64,000 nucleotides of DNA from Pseudomonas triclosanedens (GCF_026686735.1 NZ_CP113432.1:1736001-1800000), one strand, 5' to 3'; shown: positions 38,769-51,707, counted from the stretch's first letter. Notes: generated from the sequence alone by a model not told the origin. Numbers and translations are program-made.

Positions 38769-38778
38769 TATATACGCA

Positions 38779-39249
38779 TCAACTGGCGAGCAGGCTGCGG
38801 AGCATCCAGGCCGTCTTCTCGTGCACCTGCATGCGCTGGGTTAGCAGGTCGGCGGTCGGTTCGTCGTTGACCTTGTCCAGCAGCGGGAACAGGCCGCGTG
38901 CGGTGCGTACCACTGCTTCCTGTCCCTGTATCAGTTGTCGGATCATCTCGCTTGCATCCGGCACGCCCTCCTCTTCCTTGATCGAGGAGAGTCGGGCGTA
39001 TGCGGCATAAGTGCCCGGTGCGGGGAAGCCCAGTGCGCGAATGCGCTCCGCTATGCTGTCGACCGCCAGCGCGAGCTCGCTGTACTGTCCTTCGAACATC
39101 AGGTGCAGAGTGTTGAACATCGGGCCGGTGACGTTCCAGTGGAAGTTGTGGGTCTTCAGGTAGAGTGTGTAGGTGTCGGCCAGTAGTCGTGACAGGCCTT
39201 CGGCAATGACGGCGCGATCGTGTTCAGCGATTCCAATGTTGATTTCCAC
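38779..39249 (-). CDS. dps: Dps-family ferritin-like DNA-protection protein
   Basis: 156 residues. The ferroxidase centre of the Dps type is seen in [44 protein letters not shown]. Dps stores iron and protects DNA in oxidative stress and stationary phase. The start ATG at 39249 has GGAG eight to ten bases upstream (GAGGAGGTCGCC). Positioned next to the cold-shock gene as in PAO1, as recalled. Confidence 0.92.
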   Translation of the reverse strand: MEINIGIAEHDRAVIAEGLSRLLADTYTLYLKTHNFHWNVTGPMFNTLHLMFEGQYSELALAVDSIAERIRALGFPAPGTYAAYARLSSIKEEEGVPDASEMIRQLIQGQEAVVRTARGLFPLLDKVNDEPTADLLTQRMQVHEKTAWMLRSLLAS

Positions 39250-39428
39250 GGCGACCTCCTCATCGTTCGTCTGTCGATTGGTTTCTCGGGGGTCAGGCTA
39301 ACATCGCTGCGCGCGCAATCCTCTTGGCATCTGTCAAGGTACCCGATAGGCAGATTCTATTGAATTGGCAGTTGTGGGGGCGCGAGCAGCGTATGTTGGG
39401 CTGGCTGCAAGCCTTGGATTTTTCAGGC

Positions 39429-39434
39429 TATAAT
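39429..39434 (+). promoter_or_regulatory. -10-like TATAAT upstream of fmdB
   Basis: A consensus TATAAT hexamer 56 bases before the fmdB start. The best -35 candidate at 17 bases spacing (TGCAAG, 39406-39411) is poor. Confidence 0.4.
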
Positions 39435-39489
39435 CCGCGCCTTTGCCGCGGGATGCGGGCCCGTGGCGCTGTCTCAGCCAAGGTGTCCG

Positions 39490-39759
39490 ATGCCGATTTA
39501 CGAATATCAGTGCCAATCCTGCGCACATCAGTTGGAAGCCATTCAGAAGTTCAGTGATGCGCCGTTGGTCGATTGCCCGGCCTGCCAGGCCCCTGAATTG
39601 AAGAAGATGTTGTCGGCGCCAGGCTTCCGTCTGGGCGGACGCGGTTGGTACGAGACCGACTTCAAGACCGGAGCGAAGAAGAATCTGGCTTCCGGTGATG
39701 CTCCTGCGGCCTGTCCGGCCACCGGATGCGGTGGTGGCGGCTGCTCCGCCAGCGAATGA
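39490..39759 (+). CDS. FmdB-family zinc-ribbon protein
   Basis: 89 residues. The zinc-ribbon is [37 protein letters not shown] with two CxxC knuckles, and the tail is rich in Gly and Cys (GGGGCSASE). The family name comes from a methylotroph regulator; the general role is unknown. The same gene precedes aspS in related pseudomonads. Confidence 0.88.
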   Translation: MPIYEYQCQSCAHQLEAIQKFSDAPLVDCPACQAPELKKMLSAPGFRLGGRGWYETDFKTGAKKNLASGDAPAACPATGCGGGGCSASE

Positions 39760-39802
39760 GCGGTTCCCTAGAATTCAAGACTTTCGAGAAGCGAAACACA
39801 CC

Positions 39803-41581
<1,779 letters not shown>

Positions 41582-41597
41582 GTCGATTCAACCTGCA

Positions 41598-41621
41598 GCG
41601 GCTCTCGTCATCGGGAGCCGC
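41598..41621 (+). other. Hairpin between aspS and yebC
   Basis: GCGGCTCTCG, loop TCAT, CGGGAGCCGC with one G-T wobble. No T-run follows, so partial readthrough or a pause signal is likelier than termination. Confidence 0.5.
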
Positions 41622-41650
41622 GTGCCGAAACAAGCGATACGGAGTGAGTT

Positions 41651-42397
41651 ATGGCTGGTCATTCCAAATGGGCCAACATCAAGCACCGCAAGGAACGTCA
41701 GGACGCCAAGAAGGGCAAGATCTTCACCAAGCTCATTCGTGAGCTGACCGTTGCCGCCAAGCAGGGTGGTGGAGTTCCCGCAGACAATCCGCGTCTGCGT
41801 CTGGCCGTGGACAAGGCGCTGACCGCCAACATGACCCGCGACACCATTGACCGCGCCATCCAGCGTGGCGTGGGTTCCAGCGAAGCGGACAACATGGCCG
41901 AGCTGACCTACGAAGGTTACGCGCCCAGCGGCGTGGCGATCATCGTCGAAGCCATGACCGACAACCGCAACCGCACCGCGGCCGAAGTGCGCCATGCTTT
42001 CAGCAAGTGCGGCGGCAACCTTGGTACCGATGGTTCGGTGGCCTACATGTTCGAGCGCAAGGGTCAGATCAGCTACGCGCCGGGTGTTGACGAAGAAGCC
42101 CTGATGGATGCTGCGCTGGAGGCTGGTGCTGACGACGTGGTGGTCAACGATGACGGATCCATTGACGTGTTCACCAGCTTCACTGACTTCATTTCGGTCA
42201 ACGAGGCGCTGGCCGAGGCTGGTTTCAAAGGGGAGGAGTCGGAGGTCACCATGATCCCGTCGACTACCGCGACGCTTGATCTTGAAACCGCGCAGAAGGT
42301 GCTCAAGCTGATCGACATGCTCGAAGACCTGGATGATGTGCAGAACGTCTACTCCAATGCGGATATTCCGGATGAGGTGATGGCCCAACTGGGCTGA
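41651..42397 (+). CDS. YebC/PmpR-family transcriptional regulator
   Basis: 248 residues with the family N-terminus [18 protein letters not shown] and [20 protein letters not shown]. PmpR in P. aeruginosa represses quorum-sensing gene pqsR; other YebC proteins act in translation of polyproline stretches. Here no pqsR homologue is present between the tRNA-Lys and nadA, so a role there may be lost. It stands between aspS and ruvC as in the relatives. Confidence 0.93.
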   Translation: MAGHSKWANIKHRKERQDAKKGKIFTKLIRELTVAAKQGGGVPADNPRLRLAVDKALTANMTRDTIDRAIQRGVGSSEADNMAELTYEGYAPSGVAIIVEAMTDNRNRTAAEVRHAFSKCGGNLGTDGSVAYMFERKGQISYAPGVDEEALMDAALEAGADDVVVNDDGSIDVFTSFTDFISVNEALAEAGFKGEESEVTMIPSTTATLDLETAQKVLKLIDMLEDLDDVQNVYSNADIPDEVMAQLG

Positions 42398-42422
42398 TCC
42401 GTTCACCGGCGCAACGATGAAG

Positions 42423-42469
42423 CCGGAAGCGGGGGTGGTCGGATGCGGCGTCTCCCGCTTCCGGTTTTT
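42423..42469 (+). terminator. Terminator after yebC
   Basis: Stem CCGGAAGCGGG (42423-42433) and CCCGCTTCCGG (42454-42464), then TTTTT. The loop is 20 bases. Ruv genes then start 40 bases downstream. Confidence 0.8.
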
Positions 42470-42508
42470 GATATCTGGCCTGGCGCTACAAGGTGTGATC
42501 GAACGGAT

Positions 42509-43033
42509 ATGACCCTGATTCTCGGAATCGACCCTGGCTCGCGCATCACCGGCTTCGGCGTGGTGCGCGACACGGGACGGGGGTGCGAGTACGTCGCCTC
42601 TGGTTGCATCCGTACTGGCAATGGCGAGTTGCACGAGCGTTTGCAGATTGTGTTTCGCGGCGTGCGAGAGGTCATCCAGACCTACAGGCCAACCATGATG
42701 GGCATCGAGCAGGTCTTCATGGCGCGTAATGCCGATTCCGCCCTCAAGCTCGGGCAGGCGCGAGGCGCAGCTATCGTGGCGGCGGCGGAGGAAGGCTTGC
42801 TGATCGCCGAGTACACCGCCAGCCAGGTCAAGCAGGCTATCGCCGGTACCGGCGGTGCGGACAAGCAGCAGGTGCAGATGATGGTGATGCACTTGCTCAA
42901 GCTGGTGCAGAAGCCGCAGATCGACGCCTCCGATGCCTTGGCCATTGCGCTCTGTCACGCGCACACCCGGCAAAGCCTGCTGCCACATGGGCTGGTTGGC
43001 GCGCGCCGGCGCGGTGGGCGTTTGCGCCTGTAA
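42509..43033 (+). CDS. ruvC: Holliday junction resolvase RuvC
   Basis: 174 residues. RuvC cuts Holliday junctions. The N-terminal [17 protein letters not shown] has the first catalytic Asp, and the C-terminal [16 protein letters not shown] has another. The ATG at 42509 gives the canonical N-terminus; the frame upstream is open but runs through the terminator. Confidence 0.97.
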   Translation: MTLILGIDPGSRITGFGVVRDTGRGCEYVASGCIRTGNGELHERLQIVFRGVREVIQTYRPTMMGIEQVFMARNADSALKLGQARGAAIVAAAEEGLLIAEYTASQVKQAIAGTGGADKQQVQMMVMHLLKLVQKPQIDASDALAIALCHAHTRQSLLPHGLVGARRRGGRLRL

Positions 43034-43067
43034 CCTCCGACTCAAGCTTGTTTAAGGATATGGACCT

Positions 43068-43673
43068 GTGATTGGACGCCTGCGCGGCACGCTGGTGGAG
43101 AAACAGCCGCCACACATGATCGTCGATGTGAATGGTGTGGGTTACGAGCTGGAAGTGCCGATGACCACGCTCTATCGCTTGCCGAGTGTCGGTGAGCCGG
43201 TGACGCTGCACACGCATCTGGTGGTGCGTGAGGATGCGCACCTGCTCTATGGCTTTGCCGAAAAGCGTGAGCGCGAGCTGTTCCGCGAGCTGATACGTCT
43301 CAACGGAGTGGGGCCGAAACTTGCTCTTGCACTGATGTCGGGTCTGGAAGTCGATGAGCTGGTACGCTGCGTTCAGGCGCAGGACACTTCCACCCTGGTG
43401 AAGATCCCGGGAGTGGGCAAGAAGACCGCCGAGCGTTTGCTGGTTGAGCTCAAAGACCGTTTCAAGGCCTGGGAAAATATTCCCTCGATCGCACCGCTGG
43501 TGGTGGAACCGAAGTTGGTCACCGCAGTCTCAAGCGCCGAATCCGATGCTGTCAGTGCGCTTATCGCACTGGGTTTCAAACCGCAGGAGGCCAGTCGCGC
43601 CGTGGCGGCAGTACAGGAAGAGGGATTGTCGAGCGAAGAGCTCATACGCCGCTCGTTGAAAGGCATGGTCTAG
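43068..43673 (+). CDS. ruvA: Holliday junction helicase subunit RuvA
   Basis: 201 residues. It binds the four-way junction for Ruv[32 protein letters not shown] is the OB-fold domain, with two helix-hairpin-helix motifs in [16 protein letters not shown] and [19 protein letters not shown]. It begins with GTG. It sits 34 bases after ruvC and 10 bases before ruvB. Confidence 0.97.
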   Translation: MIGRLRGTLVEKQPPHMIVDVNGVGYELEVPMTTLYRLPSVGEPVTLHTHLVVREDAHLLYGFAEKRERELFRELIRLNGVGPKLALALMSGLEVDELVRCVQAQDTSTLVKIPGVGKKTAERLLVELKDRFKAWENIPSIAPLVVEPKLVTAVSSAESDAVSALIALGFKPQEASRAVAAVQEEGLSSEELIRRSLKGMV

Positions 43674-43683
43674 GTACCTATCG

Positions 43684-44742
43684 ATGATCGAAGCTGATCG
43701 CCTGATTTCCGCAGGTTCCGGGCGCGACCGCGAAGAGCAGTTCGACCGCGCTATCCGCCCGCTGAAGCTGGCCGAGTACATCGGTCAGCCAGTGGTGCGT
43801 GAGCAGATGGAACTGTTCATTCAGGCGGCCAAGGGGCGGAACGAGGCGCTGGATCACACACTGATCTTCGGGCCGCCCGGCTTGGGCAAGACCACTCTGG
43901 CGAACATCATCGCTCAGGAAATGGGGGTGTCGCTAAAGAGCACTTCCGGCCCGGTGCTGGAACGACCGGGCGACCTGGCCGCGCTGTTGACCAACCTCGA
44001 GCCGAACGACGTCCTGTTCGTCGACGAGATTCATCGGCTGTCCCCCATTGTTGAAGAGGTCCTGTACCCGGCGATGGAGGACTTCCAGTTGGACATCATG
44101 ATCGGCGAAGGCCCTGCAGCCCGCTCGATCAAGCTGGACCTGCCGCCCTTCACCCTGGTGGGGGCGACTACTCGGGCTGGCATGCTGACCAATCCTTTGC
44201 GTGACCGCTTCGGCATCGTGCAGCGTCTTGAGTTCTACGGAGTGGATGACCTGTCCACCATCGTCGCTCGATCAGCGGGCATTCTTGGTCTGGAAATCGA
44301 GCCTGCCGGGGCCTACGAGATCGCCCGGCGCGCCCGCGGTACGCCGCGTATCGCCAACCGGCTGTTGCGTCGCGTGCGTGATTTCGCCGAGGTGCGCGGT
44401 ACGGGGCACATCAGCAGTGATGTGGCTGACAAGGCCTTGAACCTGCTGGACGTGGATGAGCGGGGCTTCGATCACCAGGACCGTCGCCTGCTGCTGACCA
44501 TGATCGACAAGTTCGATGGTGGCCCGGTGGGGATTGATAACCTGGCCGCTGCGATCAGTGAGGAGCGACACACGATCGAGGATGTGCTGGAGCCGTATCT
44601 GATCCAGCAGGGTTACATCATGCGTACGCCGCGAGGCCGTGTAGTTACCCGGCACGCGTATCTGCATTTCGGCCTGAACGTGCCGAAGCGGATGGGGGAG
44701 GGGGCAACGTCGGATATGTTTTCCCCTGAAGATGGTAATTAA
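43684..44742 (+). CDS. ruvB: Holliday junction helicase ATPase RuvB
   Basis: 352 residues, AAA+ ATPase. Walker A is [13 protein letters not shown], Walker B is [12 protein letters not shown], and a winged helix forms the C-terminus ([21 protein letters not shown]). It drives branch migration with RuvA. The gene order ruvC-ruvA-ruvB followed by ybgC-tol matches other pseudomonads. Confidence 0.97.
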   Translation: MIEADRLISAGSGRDREEQFDRAIRPLKLAEYIGQPVVREQMELFIQAAKGRNEALDHTLIFGPPGLGKTTLANIIAQEMGVSLKSTSGPVLERPGDLAALLTNLEPNDVLFVDEIHRLSPIVEEVLYPAMEDFQLDIMIGEGPAARSIKLDLPPFTLVGATTRAGMLTNPLRDRFGIVQRLEFYGVDDLSTIVARSAGILGLEIEPAGAYEIARRARGTPRIANRLLRRVRDFAEVRGTGHISSDVADKALNLLDVDERGFDHQDRRLLLTMIDKFDGGPVGIDNLAAAISEERHTIEDVLEPYLIQQGYIMRTPRGRVVTRHAYLHFGLNVPKRMGEGATSDMFSPEDGN

Positions 44743-44791
44743 TTGCATTTGTGGGCGATTGCCGATTGGCAAAGCCCTGACTTGGTTCTAG

Positions 44792-45241
<450 letters not shown>

Positions 45242-45242
45242 C

Positions 45243-45938
45243 GTGGAACCGAACGTCGTCGACCATACTTCCATGTGGAGCTTGATCAGTAACGCCAGCA
45301 TCGTGGTACAGCTGGTCATGCTGACCCTGGTGGCCGCCTCGGTCACTTCGTGGATCATGATTTTCCAGCGCAGCAATATGATGCGCTCGGCCAAGAAAGC
45401 CCTGGAAAACTTCGAAGAGCGCTTCTGGTCGGGCATCGACCTGTCCAAGCTCTATCGCCAGGCAGGCAGCAATCCCGACCCGGATTCGGGCGTGGAACAG
45501 ATTTTCCGTGCCGGTTTCAAGGAATTCTCCCGTCTGCGCCAGCAGGCCGGCGTCGATCCGGATGCGGTGATGGAAGGTGTTTCCCGTGCCATGCGCGTTG
45601 CAATCTCCCGCGAGGAAGAAAAGCTGGAAACCAGCCTGCCGTTCCTTGCCACTGTTGGTTCCACCAGCCCGTACATCGGTCTGTTCGGTACCGTGTGGGG
45701 CATCATGAACTCCTTCCGCGGCCTGGCTGCTGTGCAGCAGGCAACCCTCGCCACCGTGGCGCCGGGTATCGCTGAAGCGCTGATCGCTACTGCGATTGGC
45801 TTGTTCGCGGCGATCCCGGCGGTTATCGCCTACAACCGCTTCTCCGCTCGCGCGGAAACTCTGATCGGCCGCTACTACACCTTCGCCGACGAGTTCCAGG
45901 CCATCCTGCACCGCAAAGTGCATACCAGCGACGATTGA
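45243..45938 (+). CDS. tolQ: Tol-Pal motor subunit TolQ
   Basis: 231 residues, three membrane helices and the MotA/TolQ/ExbB domain with FLATVGSTSPYIGLFGTVWGIMNSF. It uses the proton gradient with TolR to power TolA. The GTG at 45243 is in a translation-coupled position after ybgC and gives the family N-terminus (EPNVVDHTSMWSLI). It stands in the order tolQ-tolR-tolA-tolB-pal-cpoB. Confidence 0.97.
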   Translation: MEPNVVDHTSMWSLISNASIVVQLVMLTLVAASVTSWIMIFQRSNMMRSAKKALENFEERFWSGIDLSKLYRQAGSNPDPDSGVEQIFRAGFKEFSRLRQQAGVDPDAVMEGVSRAMRVAISREEEKLETSLPFLATVGSTSPYIGLFGTVWGIMNSFRGLAAVQQATLATVAPGIAEALIATAIGLFAAIPAVIAYNRFSARAETLIGRYYTFADEFQAILHRKVHTSDD

Positions 45939-45962
45939 AGACGACGTAAGAGGTAAGCCGAT

Positions 45963-46427
45963 ATGGCAAGGGTTCGTCACAAGCGCAAGCCGGTCGCCGA
46001 AATGAACGTGGTGCCTTACATCGACGTGATGTTGGTGCTGCTGGTCATTTTCATGGTGACCGCGCCTATGCTCAACCAGGGGGTCAAGGTCGACCTGCCC
46101 AAGGTTTCCAGTGAGGCGCTGCCGCAGGACAACGACTCCCGCGTTCTCACCATCTCCATCAAGGCCGACAAGACCTACTACTGGAATATGGGGTCCGAGG
46201 TCGATCCCGATCAGGGCAAGGGCAGCCAGACAGCTGTATCCCTCGATCAACTGGTCAACGCTGCTTCCGGAATCATGGCCGAGAACAGTCGTCAGGGTAA
46301 GAAAGTCCAGGTCTTCGTCCGTGGTGACAAAGCCGTCGACTACGGTTCGGTCATGGCTGTCATGGGCGGCCTGCAGAAGGCCGGTGTCGGCAATGTCGGT
46401 CTGATTACCGAGGCGCCGGGGACTTGA
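45963..46427 (+). CDS. tolR: Tol-Pal motor subunit TolR
   Basis: 154 residues. One N-terminal helix (VVPYIDVMLVLLVIFMVTAPML) carries the functional Asp, and a periplasmic domain follows. It forms the proton channel with TolQ. Its stop overlaps the tolA ATG by one base (TGATG). Confidence 0.96.
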   Translation: MARVRHKRKPVAEMNVVPYIDVMLVLLVIFMVTAPMLNQGVKVDLPKVSSEALPQDNDSRVLTISIKADKTYYWNMGSEVDPDQGKGSQTAVSLDQLVNAASGIMAENSRQGKKVQVFVRGDKAVDYGSVMAVMGGLQKAGVGNVGLITEAPGT

Positions 46428-47413
46428 TGCACCAGCTCGAGCGCTCTCCATCGGAAAGCTACTTCTGGCCGATCGTTCTGGCCGTAGTCCTGCACGTCCT
46501 GATCTTCGCGATGCTCTTCGTCAGTTGGGCAATGACACCTGAGCTGCCGCCTTCGCGGCCGGTCGTTCAGGCGACCTTGTACCAGCTGAAATCCAAGAGC
46601 CAGGCAACCCAGCAGACCAACCAGAAGATCGCCGGCGAGGCGAAGAAGACTTCGTCGCGCCAGTACGAGCAAGAGCAGTTGGAGCAGAAAAAGGCTGAGC
46701 AGCAGGCCATAGCTGCGGCAAAAGCCGAGGAACAAAAGAAGGCCGACGCGGCTCAAAAGGCTGCCGAATCCAAGAAGGCAGAAGAGGCCAAGAAGGCTGC
46801 TGATGCTGCCGCAGCCAAGAAGGCGGCCGAGGCAAAGGCGGCCGAGGCAAAGGCGGCCGAAGCGAAGCAGCGGGCTGATATCGCCAAGAAGAAGGCCGAG
46901 GAAGAGGCCAAGAAGCAGGCCGCTGAGGACGCGAAGAAGAAAGCGGCAGCCGATGAGGCCAAGAAGAAGGCCGCAGCAGTCGAGGCGGCCAAGAAGAAAG
47001 CCGCTGCGGCGGCTGCCCGCAAGGCGCAGGAAGACAAGAAGGCCCAGGCGCTGGCTGAACTGCTGTCGGACGATACGCAGCGGCAGCAGGCTCTGGCTGA
47101 CGAGCAGGGCAACGAAGTGGCTGGTAGCCTCGATGATCTGATCGTCAAGCTGGTGAGCGAGCAGTGGAACCGCCCGCCATCGGCGCGTAACGGAATGAGC
47201 GTAGAGGTGCTGATCCAGATGTTGCCGGACGGTACCATCACCAATGCCAGCGTGACCCGTTCGAGCGGCGACAAACCGTTCGATGCGTCTGCGGTGGCTG
47301 CGGTGCGTAACGTCGGTAGGATTCCCGAGATGCAACAACTGGATCGTGCGACGTTCGATAGTCTCTACCGTCAACGCCGCATCGTCTTCAAACCGGAGGA
47401 TTTAAGTCTGTGA
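46427..47413 (+). CDS. tolA: TolA
   Basis: 328 residues. Domain I is a membrane anchor (about 15-35), domain II a long Lys/Ala/Glu helix (about 75-215), domain III a C-terminal periplasmic domain (about 220-328) with [17 protein letters not shown]. It links the inner membrane motor to TolB and Pal and helps outer membrane constriction. It overlaps tolB by four bases (GTGA). The domain II repeat is listed separately. Confidence 0.95.
   Translation: MHQLERSPSESYFWPIVLAVVLHVLIFAMLFVSWAMTPELPPSRPVVQATLYQLKSKSQATQQTNQKIAGEAKKTSSRQYEQEQLEQKKAEQQAIAAAKAEEQKKADAAQKAAESKKAEEAKKAADAAAAKKAAEAKAAEAKAAEAKQRADIAKKKAEEEAKKQAAEDAKKKAAADEAKKKAAAVEAAKKKAAAAAARKAQEDKKAQALAELLSDDTQRQQALADEQGNEVAGSLDDLIVKLVSEQWNRPPSARNGMSVEVLIQMLPDGTITNASVTRSSGDKPFDASAVAAVRNVGRIPEMQQLDRATFDSLYRQRRIVFKPEDLSL
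46820..46864 (+). repeat. Three 15-base tandem repeats in tolA domain II
   Basis: Unit AAGGCGGCCGAGGCA occurs three times in a row (third copy with two changes), encoding KAAEA repeats. It keeps the reading frame, so copy number can change the helix length without a frameshift. Confidence 0.85.
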
Positions 47414-48708
47414 GCACCCTGATTCGCTTCGCGCTGTTCGCCCTGGCTTTGGTGGCCGGCGTCGCGCAGGCCGCCGACCCGCTGGTGATCTCCAGCGGTC
47501 GCGACGCGGCCGTACCGATTGCCGTAGTTCCGTTCGGCTGGCAGGGCGGTAACGTTCTGCCCGAGGATATGTCGAACATCATCGGCAATGATCTGCGTAA
47601 CTCCGGCTACTTCGAGCCGATCCCGCGGCAGAACATGATCAGCCAGCCGGCCCAGGCCAGCGAGGTCATCTACCGCGACTGGCAAGCTCTTGGCGCGCAA
47701 TACGTGCTGATCGGCAATATCGTACCGGCCGGCGGTCGTCTGCAGATCCAGTACGCGCTGTTCAACGTGGCGACTCAGCAGCAGGTCATGACCGGCAACG
47801 TGGGCGGTACCACCGAACAGATGCGTGATATGGCGCACTACATCGCCGACCAGTCGTTCGAGAAGCTCACCGGTATCAAGGGCGCGTTCTCCACCAAGTT
47901 GCTCTATGTGACCGCGGAGCGTTTCTCGGTGGACAATACTCGTTACACCTTGCAGCGTGCCGACTATGATGGTGCTCGCCCGGTGACCCTGCTTCAGTCT
48001 CGCGAGCCGATCCTGTCGCCGCGCTTCTCCCCTGATGGTCGTCGTATCGCCTACGTGTCCTTCGAGCAGAAGCGTCCGCGCATCTTCATGCAGTATGTCG
48101 ATACCGGTCGCCGCGAGCAGATTTCCAACTTCGAAGGCCTTAACGGTGCACCGGCGTTTTCCCCGGATGGCAACCGCCTGGCGTTCGTGCTGTCCCGCGA
48201 TGGCAACCCGGAAATCTACGTGATGGATCTGGGAAGCCGTCAACTGCGGCGTCTGACCAATAATGGCGCCATCGACACCGAGCCTTTCTGGGGCAAGGAT
48301 GGTTCGACCCTTTACTTCACGTCGGATCGCGGTGGCAAGCCGCAGATCTACAAAATGAACGTCAACTCCGGTGCAACCGACCGCGTAACTTTCATTGGCA
48401 ACTACAACGCCAACCCGAAACTTTCCGCGGATGAGAAAACTCTCGTAATGGTTCACCGCCAGGACGGTTTCACCAACTTCCAGATCGCGGCCCAGGACCT
48501 TCAGCGCGGCAGTCTGCGCGTACTTTCCAACACTACTCTGGACGACTCGCCCACTGTTGCGCCCAATGGCACGATGCTAATATATGCCACCCGCCAGCAG
48601 GACCGGGGCGTGTTGATGCTCGTGAGCATCAACGGACGTGTTCGGTTACCGCTACCCACCGCTCAAGGCGACGTGCGCGAGCCTTCCTGGTCCCCTTACC
48701 TGAACTGA
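47410..48708 (+). CDS. tolB: Tol-Pal periplasmic protein TolB
   Basis: 432 residues. Signal peptide (about 1-22) then an N-terminal domain and a six-bladed beta-propeller (from about residue 190) with repeats such as [18 protein letters not shown] and [14 protein letters not shown]. It interacts with Pal and TolA. It starts with GTG in the tolA stop. Confidence 0.97.
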   Translation: MSTLIRFALFALALVAGVAQAADPLVISSGRDAAVPIAVVPFGWQGGNVLPEDMSNIIGNDLRNSGYFEPIPRQNMISQPAQASEVIYRDWQALGAQYVLIGNIVPAGGRLQIQYALFNVATQQQVMTGNVGGTTEQMRDMAHYIADQSFEKLTGIKGAFSTKLLYVTAERFSVDNTRYTLQRADYDGARPVTLLQSREPILSPRFSPDGRRIAYVSFEQKRPRIFMQYVDTGRREQISNFEGLNGAPAFSPDGNRLAFVLSRDGNPEIYVMDLGSRQLRRLTNNGAIDTEPFWGKDGSTLYFTSDRGGKPQIYKMNVNSGATDRVTFIGNYNANPKLSADEKTLVMVHRQDGFTNFQIAAQDLQRGSLRVLSNTTLDDSPTVAPNGTMLIYATRQQDRGVLMLVSINGRVRLPLPTAQGDVREPSWSPYLN

Positions 48709-48757
48709 CGGTTGCCAACTGTTTCAAATTTATACACTGGGGTTCATTAGGAGTTAC

Positions 48758-49267
48758 ATGATGGAAATGCTGAAATTCGGCAAATTTGCCGTTATCGCCC
48801 TCGCCATGGCCGTTGCAGTAGGCTGCTCGTCCAAGAAAGGCGATGCTACTGGTGAAGGCGCCAATGGCGGCGTTGATCCGAACGCAGGCTACGGTGCCAA
48901 CAGCGGTGCCGTTGACGGCTCCCTGAGCGACGAAGCTGCTCTGCGCGCTATCACCACCTTCTATTTCGAGTACGACAGCTCCGACCTGAAGCCGGAAGCC
49001 ATGCGCGCTCTGGACGTACACGCCAAGGACCTGAAATCTTCCGGTCAGCGCGTAGTTCTGGAAGGTCACACCGACGAACGCGGTACCCGTGAGTACAACA
49101 TGGCTCTGGGTGAGCGTCGTGCCAAGGCCGTTCAACGCTACCTGGTTCTGCAGGGCGTTTCGCCGGCTCAACTGGAACTGGTTTCCTATGGTAAAGAGCG
49201 TCCGGTTGCTACTGGCCACGACGAGCAGTCCTGGGCCCAGAACCGTCGCGTTGAGCTGAAGAAGTAA
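48758..49267 (+). CDS. pal: Peptidoglycan-associated lipoprotein Pal (OprL)
   Basis: 169 residues. The signal ends in a lipobox AVGC. The C-terminal OmpA domain has [28 protein letters not shown] and NRRVELKK, which bind peptidoglycan. It anchors the outer membrane to the cell wall. The 49-base gap from tolB carries AAATTTATACACTG, so a separate promoter is possible, as described in P. putida and P. aeruginosa. Confidence 0.97.
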   Translation: MMEMLKFGKFAVIALAMAVAVGCSSKKGDATGEGANGGVDPNAGYGANSGAVDGSLSDEAALRAITTFYFEYDSSDLKPEAMRALDVHAKDLKSSGQRVVLEGHTDERGTREYNMALGERRAKAVQRYLVLQGVSPAQLELVSYGKERPVATGHDEQSWAQNRRVELKK

Positions 49268-49273
49268 GACGTG

Positions 49274-50110
49274 ATGCCGATGCGCCTGCGTTTTCTGACC
49301 TTGTTGGCATGCGGTCTGCCCCTGATGGCGGCGGCCGCGGTTCCGGTACAGGACGGTAGCGGTGGCTATGCCAGCGCGCCGCCTTCGGGTTATGGCACCG
49401 CAGGTGCAGAGGGCGCCTATGCCGGAGGCGGGATGACAACTCCCGTCTCCGGACAGGCACAGCTGTTCATGCAGTTGCAGCAGATGCAGGACGAGTTGTC
49501 CCGGCTGCGCGGCATGCTCGAAGAGCAGCAGAACCAGATCCAGCAGATGAAGCAGGAAAACCTGGAGCGTTATCAGGACCTTGACAGCCGGATTTCCGGT
49601 GGTGCGGGTGCCGGTTCGGCCAGTGCTGCTCAACAGAATTCTCCAGTTGCTGGCGCTAGTGCCGGAGTTGCTGCAGGTGCCGGCGCAGCCGCCGCTACTC
49701 AGCAGCCTGCCGCCAGCAGCGAGCCGGGCGATCCGGCAAAGGAAAAGCTCTACTACGATGCCGCCTTCGATCTAATCAAGGCCAAGGACTTCGACAAGGC
49801 CAGTCAGGCCTTTGGGGCTTTCCTGCGCAAGTACCCAAACAGCCAATACGCCGGCAATGCCCAGTACTGGCTGGGCGAAGTGAACCTTGCCAAGGGTGAT
49901 CTGCAGGGCGCTGGTCAGGCTTTCGCCCGTGTCAGTCAGGCTTATCCGAGTAGCGCCAAGGTGCCGGATTCGCTGTACAAGCTCGCTGATGTCGAGCGTC
50001 GTCTGGGTAACACCGACAAGGCCCGCGGTATTCTCCAGCAGGTTATCGCCCAGTATCCGGGCAGCTCCGCCGCTCAGTTGTCTCAGCGGGACCTCAAGAA
50101 CCTGAAGTGA
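49274..50110 (+). CDS. cpoB: Cell division coordinator CpoB (YbgF)
   Basis: 278 residues. Signal peptide (CGLPLMAAAA), a coiled-coil segment (MQLQQMQDELSRLRGMLEEQ near 55-110) and a C-terminal TPR region with LYYDAAFDLIKAKDFDKASQAFGAFLRKYPNSQYAGNAQYWLGEV. It links Tol-Pal to peptidoglycan synthesis at division. Start choices are GTG 49271, ATG 49274 and ATG 49280; ATG 49274 was taken. Confidence 0.92.
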   Translation: MPMRLRFLTLLACGLPLMAAAAVPVQDGSGGYASAPPSGYGTAGAEGAYAGGGMTTPVSGQAQLFMQLQQMQDELSRLRGMLEEQQNQIQQMKQENLERYQDLDSRISGGAGAGSASAAQQNSPVAGASAGVAAGAGAAAATQQPAASSEPGDPAKEKLYYDAAFDLIKAKDFDKASQAFGAFLRKYPNSQYAGNAQYWLGEVNLAKGDLQGAGQAFARVSQAYPSSAKVPDSLYKLADVERRLGNTDKARGILQQVIAQYPGSSAAQLSQRDLKNLK

Positions 50111-50132
50111 AAGTCTCCCGCACGTAATCCGA

Positions 50133-50158
50133 AACCCGCGCTTGTCGCGGGTTTTTTC
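50133..50158 (+). terminator. Terminator at the end of the tol-pal cluster
   Basis: AACCCGCG, loop CTTGT, CGCGGGTT, then TTTT. It follows cpoB by 22 bases. Confidence 0.9.
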
Positions 50159-50305
50159 GTTAGAATCCGCCCCCCGGAAGCGCCAGTGGTTTCAGCTCCG
50201 CTGATGTCTGCGTCGCTCCGGATATGCCGGGTGCGTTGACGCGCGCCCACGACTCCAACGCAACGGAGGCGGATGGCCTGTATCGCCGTCACGCCCGTGG
50301 CTGAT

Positions 50306-50953
50306 ATGCAACAGACTCTGAGAATCACCGAGATTTTCTACTCGTTGCAGGGGGAAACGCGCACCGCCGGCTTGCCGACGGTGTTCGTACGCCTGACTGG
50401 CTGTCCCCTGCGCTGTCAGTACTGCGATACCGCTTATGCCTTCAGCGGCGGCGAGATCCTGTCCATCGAGACCATTCTCGCTCGTATCGCGAGCTACAAA
50501 CCTATCTATGTCTGCGTCACTGGCGGCGAGCCATTGGCCCAGCCCAATTGCGTTCCGCTGTTGCGGCACTTGTGCGATGCCGGTTACGAGGTCTCTTTGG
50601 AGACCAGTGGCGCACTCGACATCTCCGCTACGGATCGTCGCGTCAGCCGGGTATTAGATTTGAAGACCCCTGGCTCCGCCGAAGTCGCCCGTAATCGCTA
50701 CGAGAATATTGCGCAGCTCACGCAAAACGACCAGGTGAAGTTCGTCATCTGCTCCCGCGACGACTACGACTGGGCGGTTTCCAAGCTCATCGAGTATCGC
50801 CTGGAGCTGCGCGCAGGTGAGGTGCTGTTCTCTCCCAGTCACCGACAGGTCGACGCTCGTGCCCTTGCCGACTGGATCGTGGCAGACAACCTGCCAGTCC
50901 GTCTGCAACTGCAGCTCCACAAGATTCTCTGGAACGACGAGCCGGGCCACTGA
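50306..50953 (+). CDS. queE: 7-carboxy-7-deazaguanine synthase QueE
   Basis: 215 residues, a radical SAM enzyme of the queuosine pathway. The cluster motif is CPLRCQYC in [21 protein letters not shown], with the GGEPLAQP motif after it. It converts 6-carboxy-tetrahydropterin to CDG. The ATG at 50306 gives the known N-terminus ([17 protein letters not shown]). It precedes queC by 20 bases in one operon. Confidence 0.95.
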   Translation: MQQTLRITEIFYSLQGETRTAGLPTVFVRLTGCPLRCQYCDTAYAFSGGEILSIETILARIASYKPIYVCVTGGEPLAQPNCVPLLRHLCDAGYEVSLETSGALDISATDRRVSRVLDLKTPGSAEVARNRYENIAQLTQNDQVKFVICSRDDYDWAVSKLIEYRLELRAGEVLFSPSHRQVDARALADWIVADNLPVRLQLQLHKILWNDEPGH

Positions 50954-50973
50954 GCACGGAGGAGATGTTCTTC

Positions 50974-51648
50974 ATGACTGATAAGAAAGCCGTAATTCTG
51001 CTATCAGGCGGCCTAGACTCTGCCACCGTGATTGCATTGGCGAAGGCCGAGGGCTATGCCTGCTACACCATGAGCTTCGACTACGGCCAGCGCCACCGCG
51101 CCGAATTGCAGGCAGCCGAGCGAGTGGCTCGCCAGCAGGGAGTGATCGAGCACAAGGTGATTGGCCTCAATCTGAATGGTATTGGTGGCTCGGCCCTGAC
51201 CGACAGCAGTATCGACGTACCTGAGGCGCCAGGCGAAGGCATTCCGGTCACCTATGTGCCCGCACGAAATACGGTGTTTCTTTCTCTCGCCCTCGGCTGG
51301 GCGGAGGTGCTGGGGGCGCGCGATATCTTCATTGGCGTTAATGCCGTGGACTACTCCGGCTACCCGGACTGCCGGCCAGAGTTCGTCGAGGCCTTCGAAC
51401 GCTTGGCAAATCTCGCGACCAAGGCCGGGGTCGAAGGTGATGGCTTCCGCATCCAGGCGCCGCTGCAGTTCCTTTCCAAGGCGCAGATCATTCAGGCAGG
51501 TATCGCGCAAGGCGTGGACTACAGCCTGACGGTGTCCTGCTATCAGGCTGACGATGACGGGCGAGCATGCGGTAAGTGCGATAGCTGTCGGCTGCGTTCC
51601 GAAGGCTTCTCGATGGCAGGAGTTGACGACCCGACGCGATACTTCTGA
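50974..51648 (+). CDS. queC: 7-cyano-7-deazaguanine synthase QueC
   Basis: 224 residues. It makes preQ0 from CDG with ATP and ammonia. The PP-loop is [10 protein letters not shown], and the zinc site is [20 protein letters not shown]. The ATG at 50974 is preferred to the in-frame ATG at 50965, which lies too close to the GGAGGA site and gives extra residues MFF. It ends 60 bases before the tRNA gene. Confidence 0.95.
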   Translation: MTDKKAVILLSGGLDSATVIALAKAEGYACYTMSFDYGQRHRAELQAAERVARQQGVIEHKVIGLNLNGIGGSALTDSSIDVPEAPGEGIPVTYVPARNTVFLSLALGWAEVLGARDIFIGVNAVDYSGYPDCRPEFVEAFERLANLATKAGVEGDGFRIQAPLQFLSKAQIIQAGIAQGVDYSLTVSCYQADDDGRACGKCDSCRLRSEGFSMAGVDDPTRYF

Positions 51649-51667
51649 AAAAAGTTTCCGAGGGGTG

Positions 51668-51695
51668 TTGTTTTTACGTTAGAAATCAGTATTAT
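51668..51695 (+). promoter_or_regulatory. Promoter of tRNA-Lys
   Basis: -35 TTGTTT (51668-51673), 16-base spacer, -10 TATTAT (51690-51695), then a GC-rich stretch (ACGCCTCGCG) before the tRNA. A GC-rich discriminator is typical of stringently controlled stable RNA promoters. Confidence 0.6.
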
Positions 51696-51707
51696 ACGCC
51701 TCGCGTT

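Noticed and set aside
50160..50305. Possible preQ1 riboswitch before queE
   Set aside because: No recognisable preQ1 aptamer pattern in the leader.
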